A stretch of DNA of 64,000 bases from Rhodospirillales bacterium (GTDB lineage: Bacteria > Pseudomonadota > Alphaproteobacteria > Rhodospirillales > Shumkoniaceae). This document shows, piece after piece, positions 7,031 to 15,096 of this stretch. The notes below the pieces were generated by a model. The model had not been told where the DNA came from and searched no databases. It saw nothing but the letters and a program-made list of their open reading frames with translations. The stretch lies in the NCBI GenBank assembly GCA_014859895.1, contig JACZKS010000166.1, positions 53,170-117,169 on the forward strand, read 5' to 3'. Every line of letters starts with the position of its first letter. Position 1 is the stretch's first letter. A program made the position numbers and the translations under genes.

Positions 7031-7711
7031 TTACGCGGCGGGCCGTTGCGGTACGATACACGCGGCGACCTTATCGAAATCGGATTGTTTGATCCGGCGG
7101 ATAACGTCCTCCAACACCCCCAACATTTCCCGGTTGTCGCCCTCTCTGGGTTTCAACAGCGGCATTAGCACCTCCGGTGGGCGGGGATAGCCTTCCGCTT
7201 TCATGATGGAAACCGCCTTGTCCAGCCACCTTTCGGCGGACGCGCCCTTGATGGGCAGACAGGTGCAGCGCGACTTGATGGGATCCGGGATTTTATCAAA
7301 ATAGTTCGTGGTCAAAACGAACAGGCAATGTCCCTTGAGATAATCCATTACGCCGCGAAGCGCATCGAAAGCGTCACTACGCAATCCATCGACTTCATCC
7401 AAAATCGCGAACCGAATGCCCGTCGAATTGTGAGAGGCGAGGCGCCCGAACTCCTTGATTTTGGTGATTTCCTTAAAAGACCTGTCCGCCGACGCGTTGA
7501 GGTGCCGGATGTCTGGGCCAACAACATCACAGGCGATGGCGCGGGGAAGCAACTTGGCAATGGTCGTTTTGCCCGTTCCTGGAGGCCCGTAGAGCAGAAG
7601 CGACTTATCGGCTAATCCTTGCTGATAGGCCAAGATGGCGTTCCGAGTTTTATCGTCGTGATAAACGACGCTTTCCAGGTCGGTGGGAGCATACTTATTT
7701 TCAAAGCTCAT
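7031..7711 (-). CDS. AAA+ clamp-loader-type ATPase (phage gp44/RFC-like)
   Basis: A 226-residue AAA+ ATPase. It has Walker A GPPGTGKTT (near residue 42), Walker B ILDEVDG, sensor-1 region LFVLTTNYFD, and the clamp-loader signature IKSRC, whose Arg acts as the finger into the neighbouring subunit. The pattern is that of RFC small subunits and T4 gp44, shorter than bacterial DnaX. No sliding clamp or polymerase is nearby. Its upstream neighbour in the same direction is an unknown 270-residue protein, so the two may form a replication or repair module. Family call strong, role uncertain. Confidence 0.8.
   Translation of the reverse strand: MSFENKYAPTDLESVVYHDDKTRNAILAYQQGLADKSLLLYGPPGTGKTTIAKLLPRAIACDVVGPDIRHLNASADRSFKEITKIKEFGRLASHNSTGIRFAILDEVDGLRSDAFDALRGVMDYLKGHCLFVLTTNYFDKIPDPIKSRCTCLPIKGASAERWLDKAVSIMKAEGYPRPPEVLMPLLKPREGDNREMLGVLEDVIRRIKQSDFDKVAACIVPQRPAA
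7654..7671. repeat. Island palindrome, copy 4 (inside AAA+ gene)
   Basis: CGTCGTGATAAACGACGC shares both outer blocks with the other copies and differs only in the four central bases. It lies near the 5' end of the AAA+ gene. Confidence 0.65.
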
Positions 7712-7743
7712 ATCAAATTCCTTTCATCTATAAGTTGTGGTGT

Positions 7744-7768
7744 GAGGGGCAGCGTCACGCTGCCCCTC
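7744..7768 (-). promoter_or_regulatory. Strong intercistronic hairpin
   Basis: GAGGGGCAGC and GCTGCCCCTC pair perfectly around GTCAC, with the arms extendable to 12 nt around a single central base. It sits in the 67-nt gap between two minus-strand genes and has no T-run on either strand. It therefore more likely tunes expression or mRNA stability between the genes than ends transcription. Confidence 0.5.
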
Positions 7769-7778
7769 TAAAAATTGA

Positions 7779-8591
7779 TTACGCGGCTTGATCGAGAACG
7801 AAGGTTTCGTTTGCTGTGCCATCGCTTTTGGGCGTGGCGACGGCGGCGGCCAATGCGTCATCGTCCCTCTGTTCGGCGGCGGCCTTTTCCGCATCGAGGG
7901 TTTTGCGGCCCTTATCTTCCTCAATTTTCTTGCCGTAATTGGCAAGAGCCTTTTTGCAGAGCGTGCCGTTAGGATCGTAGGCGAAATCGGCGACGCTGAT
8001 AGAACCGTCGTTTGAAACGACGCCGAGAAGGAGCACGAAACCGTTTTCGGCATCGGGCGCGTTCGTGGGGCTTTTGACCTTTGCCAGCGAACGCTTGTTT
8101 TCGAGGACGCTGACAGCGAAGGTGGTCTGGCGAACTTGGCGTTGCTGCTGGCTTTCCGCTTGCGGCTTGGATTCGCCGAGGCGAATTTCCTCAACGCCCC
8201 CCATTTCGGAAATCCAATCGGGCAACTTGGAAAGATCGACCCGATCCTTTTTGGCGCGGCGCAGCACGGCAGAATAAGTGTGGGCACGGCGACGTTCTGT
8301 GGCGAACACGGCACGGACAATCTTGGTTGCAAGAGGCGTAGTGCTTTGGAACTTTTGCCCAAGCGCGGTGAGGTGCTCGTCGAAAAGGGCGAGCTGCTTG
8401 GCTTTGCCGCTAAGGTTCAAAAGAATTTCGTAGCAGCCCTGCAAAATTTTGTAGAGGCGCTGGTTGCTGCGGGCGAATTCCTCAATTTCCCAGCCTTGGC
8501 GCTCCTTCGACATCGCGTCGAGCTTTTGCGCGGCCAGCTGGAAAGTGCTGGTTTCGGTGGCCTTGGTGGTCTTAGTGGTCGTGTTAGTCAT
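7779..8591 (-). CDS. Hypothetical protein paired with clamp-loader-like gene
   Basis: A 270-residue soluble protein of no recognised family. The start at 8591 is chosen because AAAGGAGATATTT precedes it; a longer frame reaches 8648. The N-terminus is Thr/Lys-rich, followed by a helical region (ERQGWEIEEFARSNQRLYKI and ATERRRAHTYSAVLRRAKKD). A more beta-like segment (TTFAVSVLENKRSLAKV and GFVLLLGVVSNDGSISVADF) comes next, then an Ala/Asp-rich tail. Its order with the AAA+ gene raises the idea of a single-strand-binding or accessory replication protein, without direct evidence. Confidence 0.6.
   Translation of the reverse strand: MTNTTTKTTKATETSTFQLAAQKLDAMSKERQGWEIEEFARSNQRLYKILQGCYEILLNLSGKAKQLALFDEHLTALGQKFQSTTPLATKIVRAVFATERRRAHTYSAVLRRAKKDRVDLSKLPDWISEMGGVEEIRLGESKPQAESQQQRQVRQTTFAVSVLENKRSLAKVKSPTNAPDAENGFVLLLGVVSNDGSISVADFAYDPNGTLCKKALANYGKKIEEDKGRKTLDAEKAAAEQRDDDALAAAVATPKSDGTANETFVLDQAA
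8006..8023. repeat. Island palindrome, copy 5
   Basis: CGTCGTTTGAAACGACGC, identical over 18 nt to 6709-6726, inside the 7779-8591 gene. Confidence 0.7.
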
Positions 8592-9000
8592 AAATATCTC
8601 CTTTGGTTTACGAGATGATGGGGACAATTCCCCGGGCGTGGCGGACACACGACAGAACTAAATTCGCAGAAATTTGGGCGCGAATGTTCTGCCGCTGCTG
8701 TGACGCAGCCACACGATCTAACAATGTCAAGGAGATTGCCTAATATCGGCAAATGTAAAACAGAGCGAAATCTGCACTGTTTGTTAGCAGTTCTCTAGCG
8801 TATGTCTGACATAACTCCGTTTCGCTTTTATACGCTAAGATGTGGACTGCGTTCTCCCACGTGACTTAATGAGTGTCTCACAAAACCAAAATCTGTCAAG
8901 CGGACCACGGCAACTTTTTTTCGATTTTCCCGACAAAAATCTTTAACGCATTGAAAACGCGAGAAATATTTTTTAATTTTTTTGTTGACGTGCCGAAATA
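8592..9000. other. Long A+T-rich intergenic control region
   Basis: About 410 nt without a supported gene between the hypothetical gene's start and the integrase's 3' end. It holds the palindrome TATGTCTGACATA (8801-8813, 6-bp arms around one base) nested between TAGCGTAT (8796-8803) and ATACGCTA (8830-8837). It also has several T-runs at 8911-8980. It probably contains the promoter and operator for the 8591-to-7031 gene pair. Short frames here (8828-9013 minus, 8873-9076 plus) are not supported. Confidence 0.45.
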
Positions 9001-9018
9001 TGTCGTTTTTCACGACAC
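9001..9018. repeat. Island palindrome, copy 6 (diverged)
   Basis: TGTCGTTTTTCACGACAC has the same 18-nt layout as the other island palindromes with transitions at both outer positions. It overlaps the integrase stop codon (9010-9012). Confidence 0.6.
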
Positions 9019-10326
9019 TTTTCTAGGCCGGTTGCGTTGGGTGAGTTCGGCGGCAGCCAGCGTCGGCGTGAGATGACCATAGTGGTGTTCGATCATCTGG
9101 ACGCTGGTGCCCATGTTCTCCGCCAGCGTATAGATTGATACCCGCCCGTAGATCAGCCGCAGGGTGGCGTAGGTATGGCGGCAGGAATACAGCACGCGTT
9201 TGCGCCCCTGCGTATCCCGGAGAAGCCCGGCTTCTTTCAAGGCTTTGTCAAACAGCTTGGCGAAATATCCTGCTTTTACGGGGGGGCCATCAGGAAGGCA
9301 GAACACATATTCGTCGGGAGACACCGGATGCCCGAGAACCTTTTCCCTTCGCTGCCGGATACGGGAAAGAAAGTTTTTAGTGTAGGGCATTGCGACCGGC
9401 TGACGCTCTCCGGTCTTTCCCCGGACCGACAAGAGAACGTGCTCGGTGCCATGAGGGTCAATAAAGGGAGAGATATGTTTCCAGCACAGCCCATCGCTCT
9501 CGGTCCCGGGACGAATGCCCGAGTTGATGAGGAACAGGACGTAATCCCTCAGTAGCTCGCGGCGCTGGCGGCTCTCCTCATCCCGGCCCGTTTTGTGCCA
9601 GTGCCGCAGAAAGCGGTAAAGCTGGCGGTATTCCTCCAGGCTAAACGCGGCGCGGCTCATTTGACTGTTGGGGTCGCGCTTTTCGCGTCGGGTTATGATC
9701 GGCTTAATGGTCGGGACATCGGCTGGCTTGATCGCGTCGTATTTTTCCGCGGTCTTGAAGACGCCGCGCAGCACGGTCATCACGTTCGCCATTCCGCTTC
9801 GCGTCATTGCGCGCCGCCTCGGCGATGGCGCCACAACGCGCTTGCCGTTCCGCATGTAGACCTTATTCTTTTGGAGCGCGCCTGGTCCCGATGTCCAGTA
9901 TGTCCGGCACCAGTCTTGAAAGGCCGCGATGTCCTTTGCCTTGATGCCGTCGATGTGACGGGTGCCGAAAAAGCCCTTGATGTAGCGTTCGGCGGTTGGC
10001 TTGTAGTCCTTCAGATGGCGTGCCGGGCGTATGCCAGCCGTAATTTCCTCTTCCAAACCCTTCACATACAACGAGCAAACCTGCGGCACGGTCTGGGTGC
10101 GCACATTCATGCCGTGCTTAAGCTTAAAGCGCACTTCGTCGTACCACTCTTTCGCGCGGCTTTTGGCCTTTTCCTTGTTGATGGTCTTGAGGGTTTTGGT
10201 CAGGTAGCCCTTGCCGACCGGATTAATCATCCGGGCGTGCCAGCGCGGCGTCCTCGTATCGGCGCGGACATAGATTTGAAGTTCGCCATCCTCCAAATCC
10301 GTAATCTGCTGCCTGTGCTGGGTCAT
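9010..10326 (-). CDS. Phage-type tyrosine integrase
   Basis: A 438-residue integrase with an N-terminal arm-binding-like region, a SAM-like core-binding domain around residues 90-190, and a C-terminal catalytic domain. Active-site elements seen are Arg in NSGIRPGTE, Lys in SVRGKTGERQPV, the YSCRHTYATL block, and the nucleophile Tyr in MIEHHYGH. Its gene begins 158 nt from the 3' end of tRNA-Arg, the usual layout of an island integrated at a tRNA. It probably catalyses integration and excision of the island. TCATTTT-type repeats upstream are candidate arm sites. Confidence 0.92.
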   Translation of the reverse strand: MTQHRQQITDLEDGELQIYVRADTRTPRWHARMINPVGKGYLTKTLKTINKEKAKSRAKEWYDEVRFKLKHGMNVRTQTVPQVCSLYVKGLEEEITAGIRPARHLKDYKPTAERYIKGFFGTRHIDGIKAKDIAAFQDWCRTYWTSGPGALQKNKVYMRNGKRVVAPSPRRRAMTRSGMANVMTVLRGVFKTAEKYDAIKPADVPTIKPIITRREKRDPNSQMSRAAFSLEEYRQLYRFLRHWHKTGRDEESRQRRELLRDYVLFLINSGIRPGTESDGLCWKHISPFIDPHGTEHVLLSVRGKTGERQPVAMPYTKNFLSRIRQRREKVLGHPVSPDEYVFCLPDGPPVKAGYFAKLFDKALKEAGLLRDTQGRKRVLYSCRHTYATLRLIYGRVSIYTLAENMGTSVQMIEHHYGHLTPTLAAAELTQRNRPRKVS

Positions 10327-10418
10327 TTTCTGTATACGTCTTGTGCAGATACCTTGTGTCTATCTATCTGTTATAACACAGAAAATGATCCATTCAATAA
10401 TCTGTTCATTTTTTGTGT
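10323..10418. promoter_or_regulatory. Integrase arm-type repeats and promoter region
   Basis: Three related 13-mers lie between the integrase start and the tRNA: TCATTTTCTGTAT (10323-10335), its inverted relative ACACAGAAAATGA (10376-10388), and TCATTTTTTGTGT (10406-10418). The last two form an inverted repeat with one mismatch and a 17-nt spacer. Position and repetition fit arm-type integrase or excisionase sites. The integrase promoter must overlap them, which would allow autorepression. Confidence 0.45.
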
Positions 10419-10440
10419 GACATAAAACCGGCAATTTCTA

Positions 10441-10482
10441 CAAATAAAAAACCCATCGAAAACTAATGTTTTCAATGGGTTG
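10441..10482 (-). terminator. Intrinsic terminator of tRNA-Arg
   Basis: On the minus strand, directly after the CCA end, AACCCATTGAAAAC and GTTTTCGATGGGTT can pair almost completely around ATTA, followed by TTTTATTTG. It terminates tRNA transcription, and lies at the junction with the island. Confidence 0.7.
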
Positions 10483-10483
10483 C

Positions 10484-10560
<77 letters not shown>

Positions 10561-10627
10561 GCTGCGGGATTTTATAGCACACCGACGGGGGGGCGCGTCA
10601 CCCCCGGCGAGGGCGGCTTGGCCGGCT

Positions 10628-11158
10628 TCACTTGCCCAACAGGGTGTCGAACGGCACCGAGTAATAGACCGTGACCGTCTCGGTGCCCGGGTTGGTGTCG
10701 CCCAGGCCGGCGTTGGAATAGTGCGACACCGCCAAGCCCAGCCGCGAGCGGTTGTCGAAGCGGTAGGCGAATTCGATCTGCGAGCGGAATTCCAGCGGGT
10801 AGTCGAGGTCGAGCTTCTTGTCGCCGCCAAAGTAGAAATGCGGGGCGAAACTAGGGGTGACCACGAAACGCCGGCCGAAGTAGATGTCCATCAACAGGCC
10901 GGCGCCGATGAAACCGTGGCCGCTGGTCGCCCCGGCCAGGGCGACGAAGGGCTTCAACTGCCAGAACTTGTAATCCGACCGGTATTCGAGGCGAAGCTCG
11001 GCGCCCTCGTCCTTCCGGCGGTTGAAATCGAAATAGCCGGCGCCAAAGGACAGGAAATCCGGATCGTCGGCCGCCTGGGCAATCGCCGGGGTCCCCAGCC
11101 ACCCCATGCCGGCTACCACGGCCGCGACGGCCGCCGCAACGATCCCCCTCACCACCAT
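10628..11158 (-). CDS. pagL: Lipid A 3-O-deacylase (PagL family)
   Basis: An outer-membrane acyloxyacyl hydrolase of the PagL family, which removes the 3-O acyl chain of lipid A. A signal peptide (MVVRGIVAAAVAAVVAG, ending AIAQA) is followed by an 8-strand beta-barrel pattern. The C-terminal motif SHYSNAGLGDTNPGTETV carries the catalytic His, Ser and Glu of PagL. The start at 11158 is preferred because GGGGGACGTT precedes it; a start at 11194 would add 12 residues. It stands alone beside tRNA-Arg. Confidence 0.85.
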   Translation of the reverse strand: MVVRGIVAAAVAAVVAGMGWLGTPAIAQAADDPDFLSFGAGYFDFNRRKDEGAELRLEYRSDYKFWQLKPFVALAGATSGHGFIGAGLLMDIYFGRRFVVTPSFAPHFYFGGDKKLDLDYPLEFRSQIEFAYRFDNRSRLGLAVSHYSNAGLGDTNPGTETVTVYYSVPFDTLLGK

Positions 11159-11254
11159 AACGTCCCCCAACAAGCGATTTCGATTGCCCCGCATCTTACG
11201 AGAAGAGCCGGGCGTTGCAAGAAAATCCGCGCGAAACGCCGCTGCGGGCCGATG

Positions 11255-12214
11255 TCAGAGGAGGCGCTTCATGCGCTCGGTGGCGGCCACCAGGGCGGCG
11301 CGGACGCCCGGCTCGAAGGCCGAATGGCCGGCGTCCGGCACCTCCGCCAGCTCGCTGCCCGGCCAGGCGCGGTGCAAGGCTTCGGCGGTGGCGATGGGGC
11401 AGACCATGTCGTAGCGGCCCTGGACGATGACGCATGGCAGACGGCGGATCGCCGCTAGGTTATCGAGAAGGGGCGAGTCGGCGAGGAACAGCCGGTGGCG
11501 GAAATAGTGGGCGCTGAGGCGGGCCAGCGACAGCGCCGCCGCATCGTTCAGCGCAAGCGCCGCGCCGTCGGCCGGCATCGGCAGCAGGGTCGAGCACGCC
11601 GTCTCGTAGGCCGCCCAGGCCCGGGCCGCCGGCCGGTGGCGGGCGGGATCGGGGTCGGTCAGGCGGGCGTGATAGGCGGCCAGCAGATCGCCCCGCTCGG
11701 CCGCCGGCAGGAACTCGGTGAAGGCCCGCCCCGCCTCGGGGAAGACACGGCCCATGCCGTGAAGGAACCAGTCGACTTCCTCGTCGCGCCCCAGAAAGAC
11801 CCCGCGCAGCACGAACCCGGCGCAGCGTTCCGGATGACGGATGCCATACGCGAGCGCCAAAGTGGCACCCCACGAGCCGCCGAACACCAGCCAGCGCTCG
11901 ATGCCGAGGTGGCGTCGCAGCGCTTCCATGTCGTCCACCAGATGCCAAGTGGTATTGGCCTCGATGCCGGCAGGAGGAGTCGAGCGTCCCGCCCCGCGCT
12001 GGTCGAAAAGGACGATGCGGTAGTGCCGGGGGTCGAAGAACCGCCGATGCACCGGCGCCGACCCGGCGCCGGGACCGCCGTGCAGGAAAACCGCGGCCAT
12101 GCCGTCGGGACGCCCCGATTGTTCCCAGTAGAGGCAGTGTCCGCCGTCGCGTTCCAGGAATCCGCAGGCGGCAACGGGGGCGGCCGGGAGCGGCCGGGAG
12201 CTGGGGCCGCTCAG
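11255..12214 (-). CDS. pip: Prolyl aminopeptidase (proline iminopeptidase)
   Basis: An alpha/beta-hydrolase peptidase (S33) that removes N-terminal proline. It has the oxyanion block FLHGGPGAGS, the nucleophile elbow GGSWGATL, Asp in GRYDMVCP and His in DAGHSAFEPG. The expected N-terminus (RPLPAAPVAACGFLERDGGH) has no ATG, GTG or TTG in frame. The best candidate is CTG at 12212-12214, whose bases overlap the upstream TGA stop as CTGA. The first in-frame ATG comes after the start of the fold. It gives 319 residues, normal for the family, and is translationally coupled to the PAS-GGDEF-EAL gene. Confidence 0.82.
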   Translation of the reverse strand: MSGPSSRPLPAAPVAACGFLERDGGHCLYWEQSGRPDGMAAVFLHGGPGAGSAPVHRRFFDPRHYRIVLFDQRGAGRSTPPAGIEANTTWHLVDDMEALRRHLGIERWLVFGGSWGATLALAYGIRHPERCAGFVLRGVFLGRDEEVDWFLHGMGRVFPEAGRAFTEFLPAAERGDLLAAYHARLTDPDPARHRPAARAWAAYETACSTLLPMPADGAALALNDAAALSLARLSAHYFRHRLFLADSPLLDNLAAIRRLPCVIVQGRYDMVCPIATAEALHRAWPGSELAEVPDAGHSAFEPGVRAALVAATERMKRLL

Positions 12215-15096
12215 GAGTCGTTCTCCGCGAGGCCGGGGACCAGGGGCAGCGGCTCCCAGTCCCGCATCAATTGCCGGAAATCGGCCGTCGGGGTCGGCCG
12301 GCTGTAGTAATAGCCCTGGGCATAGTCGCAGCCGCGTTGGCGCAGAAATCCCATCTGCGCGCCGGTTTCCACCCCTTCGGCCACCACCTCGAGCTTGAGA
12401 CTGCGGCCCATGGTGATGATCGCCTCGACCAGGGTCGCGTTGTCCGAATCGGTGGCGACGTCCTTCACGAACGACTTGTCGATCTTGAGCACGCTGACCG
12501 GAAAACGCCGGAGGTAACTCAGCGACGAATAACCGGTGCCGAAATCGTCCACCGACAGGCTGATGCCCAAGTCGTCCAGCCGGCGCAGCCCGTCGATCAC
12601 TTCTGGGATGTCCGCCATCAGCAGGTTTTCGGTAATCTCCAGTTCGAGGCCGGTGGGCGGCATGCCGGTTTCCTCGAGGATGCCGACCACGGTATCGAAA
12701 AGCGAAAGGCCGCGGAACTGGCGGCTGGAGACGTTGACCGAGATGCGCTCCGGGCACAGCCCTTCGGCTCGCCACGCCATGGCCTGCCGGCAGGCGGTCC
12801 TAAGCACCCATTCGCCGATCGGCGTGATCAGGCCGATTTCCTCGGCGAGCGGGATGAAGTCCTCGGGGCTGACCTGGCCCAATTCGGGATTGTGCCACCT
12901 CAGCAGCGCCTCGGCGCGAACGATCCGCCCCGTCGCCAGGTCGACCAGCGGCTGGTAGTGCAGTTCGAACTCGTTGCGGTCGAGCGCATGGCGGATCTGG
13001 TGCTCCATGCGCGCCCGCGTCAACGCCCGCTCGTTCAACTCGGGGGTGAAGAAGCGGAAGTTGTTGCGGCCCATTTCCTTGGCCCGGTACATGGCGGTAT
13101 CGGCGTTGCGCATCAGTTCGTCGGGCAGGCTGCCGTCGTCGGGCCAGATGGTGATGCCGATGCTGGGGGTCAGGAAGATCTCGCGGCCGCCCAGGTGGAA
13201 CGGCTGGCCGAAGGATTCCAGGATCTTCTGGGCAACCGGTTCGACATCGATCCCCAACTGAAGGTCAGGGACGATGACCGTGAATTCGTCGCCGCCCAGG
13301 CGCGCCACGGTGTCGGCGGCACGCAGGCAGTGGCGGATGCGGGCGCCGGCCTCCTTGAGGATATGGTCTCCGGTGTGGTGGCCCAGGGTGTCGTTGACGT
13401 ACTTGAAGCGATCGAGGTCGATGAACAGCAGACCGACCTTGTGGTTCTGCCGCAGCCCGCGGGCGAGGGCCTGCTCCAGCCGGTCCAGCGCGAGGACGCG
13501 GTTGGGCAGTCCCGTGACCTCGTCGAAATTGGCCTGCTGGATGAGCCGCTTTTCGTATTCCTTGCGAAGGCTGATGTCCTCCTTGACGGCGAGGAAATGG
13601 GTGATGATGCCGTCGGGCGTCTTGATGGGCGAAATAGACACCGATTCCCAGTATAGCTCGCCGTTTTTTTTGCGGTTCAACAACTCGCCCCGCCATTCCT
13701 GGCCCGAGGTGATCTTGCGCCACAGCTCCTCGTAGGCCTCGGCCGGCATCTTGCCCGACTTCAGGAGGCGGGGGTTCTTGCCGATAACTTCCTCGGCGGC
13801 GTATCCGGCCACCTCGACGAATTTCGGGTTGACGTATTCGATCGCCCCCGTCGTATCGGTGATGATGACCGAGGCCGGACTCTGCTCCACCGCCTGGGAC
13901 AGCTTGCGCAGGTTTTCGACGGTGCGGCGGTGTTCGGTGACGTCGATGACCGTCGACTGGACCGCCGGTTTCCCTTTCCAGATCACGACCCTCACCTGGG
14001 CTTCAACCAGAATCCGCGTGCCGTCACGCCGGCAGCCCTGGAATTCATAGCAGGCGGGCGAGAGGTGTCCCTGCGCGCGATCCCGGCGATAGCGGGCGAC
14101 GCGTTGCCGGTCGTCGAGGTGATGAAGGGGGTCGAGCATCGGCAGGCGCAGGATTTCTTCGGGATTGTCGTAGCCGAAGATGGTGGCATAGGCCTGATTG
14201 GCGAAAATCGGCTTGCCGGCCCGATGGATGACGATGCCGAGCAGCGAGCCCTCGATCAGGTTGCGGAAGCGCTCCTCGCTTTCATGCAGTTCCTTCTGAG
14301 CCCGCGCCCGTCCCGTGATGTTGATGGCGACGCCGATGACACCGGCGACGGTGTTGTCGTTGCGGATCGGCGAAAAGGCGCATTCGAAGGAATAGTCGTC
14401 GATCTTGAGGGGAGAAACCACCGCCTCGCCGGCCAGGGCGCGGCGGATGTCCGCCACAAGGTCGGGGTGGTCGGCATAAATGTCGAAGGCGCTCTTGCCG
14501 ATGACCGTGCCGGGGTCGAGGCCGAGCGCCTCCGGTTCCTTACCCTCGCACAGGGTGAACACACCGGCGGCATCCAGCGAGAAGAGGACCACCGGAAGGT
14601 TGCTGACCACGGCCAGCAGGCGCTGCTCGCTATCGCGGAGCGCCATTTCCGCCCGTCGGCGCGCCGTGATGTCCCGCGCCGTTCCCCTCACGCCGGTGAA
14701 AGCGCCGGTTTCCGCCGAATAGACCGGAAGGCCGCTGACCAGGAAGTGTTTGCGATTGCCGTCGCGGTCTGCCATCTCGAAGGCGACGTCACGGAAGGGC
14801 GTCCGCCAGTCCATCTCGATCGGCGTGCCGTCCTCGGCCATGAACGTGCCAAGGTCGGACAGCCGGCGGCCGACCAGCTCCAACGAATGGAAGCCCAGCA
14901 CCTCGAAAATGCGAAACGACAGATAGGACAGCCGGAGCGCGTCGTCGGTTTCCCAGACCCAATCCGAAACCAGGCGCGTGATGTCGTCCAGGCGCCTCAG
15001 CGCGTCGCCGGGCGTCGCGGCGGGGCTGGACCCGGCAAGGCTGGGTTCCGACGATGGCTCGCGGGAATCCCTTTTGAGGCTGTCGTCGTCATGCAT
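12211..15096 (-). CDS. PAS-GGDEF-EAL c-di-GMP signalling protein
   Basis: A 961-residue cytoplasmic protein without membrane segments. About four PAS domains occupy residues 37-515. A GGDEF domain follows (RLGGDEF intact, with an RAAD inhibitory site five residues upstream), then an EAL domain (EALLRW, DDFGTGYSS and AEGVETG present). Both cyclase and phosphodiesterase activities look possible; which dominates cannot be told. It overlaps the DUF2336 gene by 8 nt upstream and the aminopeptidase by 4 nt downstream, so the three are probably one transcript. Confidence 0.92.
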   Translation of the reverse strand: MHDDDSLKRDSREPSSEPSLAGSSPAATPGDALRRLDDITRLVSDWVWETDDALRLSYLSFRIFEVLGFHSLELVGRRLSDLGTFMAEDGTPIEMDWRTPFRDVAFEMADRDGNRKHFLVSGLPVYSAETGAFTGVRGTARDITARRRAEMALRDSEQRLLAVVSNLPVVLFSLDAAGVFTLCEGKEPEALGLDPGTVIGKSAFDIYADHPDLVADIRRALAGEAVVSPLKIDDYSFECAFSPIRNDNTVAGVIGVAINITGRARAQKELHESEERFRNLIEGSLLGIVIHRAGKPIFANQAYATIFGYDNPEEILRLPMLDPLHHLDDRQRVARYRRDRAQGHLSPACYEFQGCRRDGTRILVEAQVRVVIWKGKPAVQSTVIDVTEHRRTVENLRKLSQAVEQSPASVIITDTTGAIEYVNPKFVEVAGYAAEEVIGKNPRLLKSGKMPAEAYEELWRKITSGQEWRGELLNRKKNGELYWESVSISPIKTPDGIITHFLAVKEDISLRKEYEKRLIQQANFDEVTGLPNRVLALDRLEQALARGLRQNHKVGLLFIDLDRFKYVNDTLGHHTGDHILKEAGARIRHCLRAADTVARLGGDEFTVIVPDLQLGIDVEPVAQKILESFGQPFHLGGREIFLTPSIGITIWPDDGSLPDELMRNADTAMYRAKEMGRNNFRFFTPELNERALTRARMEHQIRHALDRNEFELHYQPLVDLATGRIVRAEALLRWHNPELGQVSPEDFIPLAEEIGLITPIGEWVLRTACRQAMAWRAEGLCPERISVNVSSRQFRGLSLFDTVVGILEETGMPPTGLELEITENLLMADIPEVIDGLRRLDDLGISLSVDDFGTGYSSLSYLRRFPVSVLKIDKSFVKDVATDSDNATLVEAIITMGRSLKLEVVAEGVETGAQMGFLRQRGCDYAQGYYYSRPTPTADFRQLMRDWEPLPLVPGLAENDS

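Noticed and set aside
12211..12775. N-terminal extension of the prolyl aminopeptidase frame
   Set aside because: It is the antiphase of the EAL domain and has no homology to the peptidase family.
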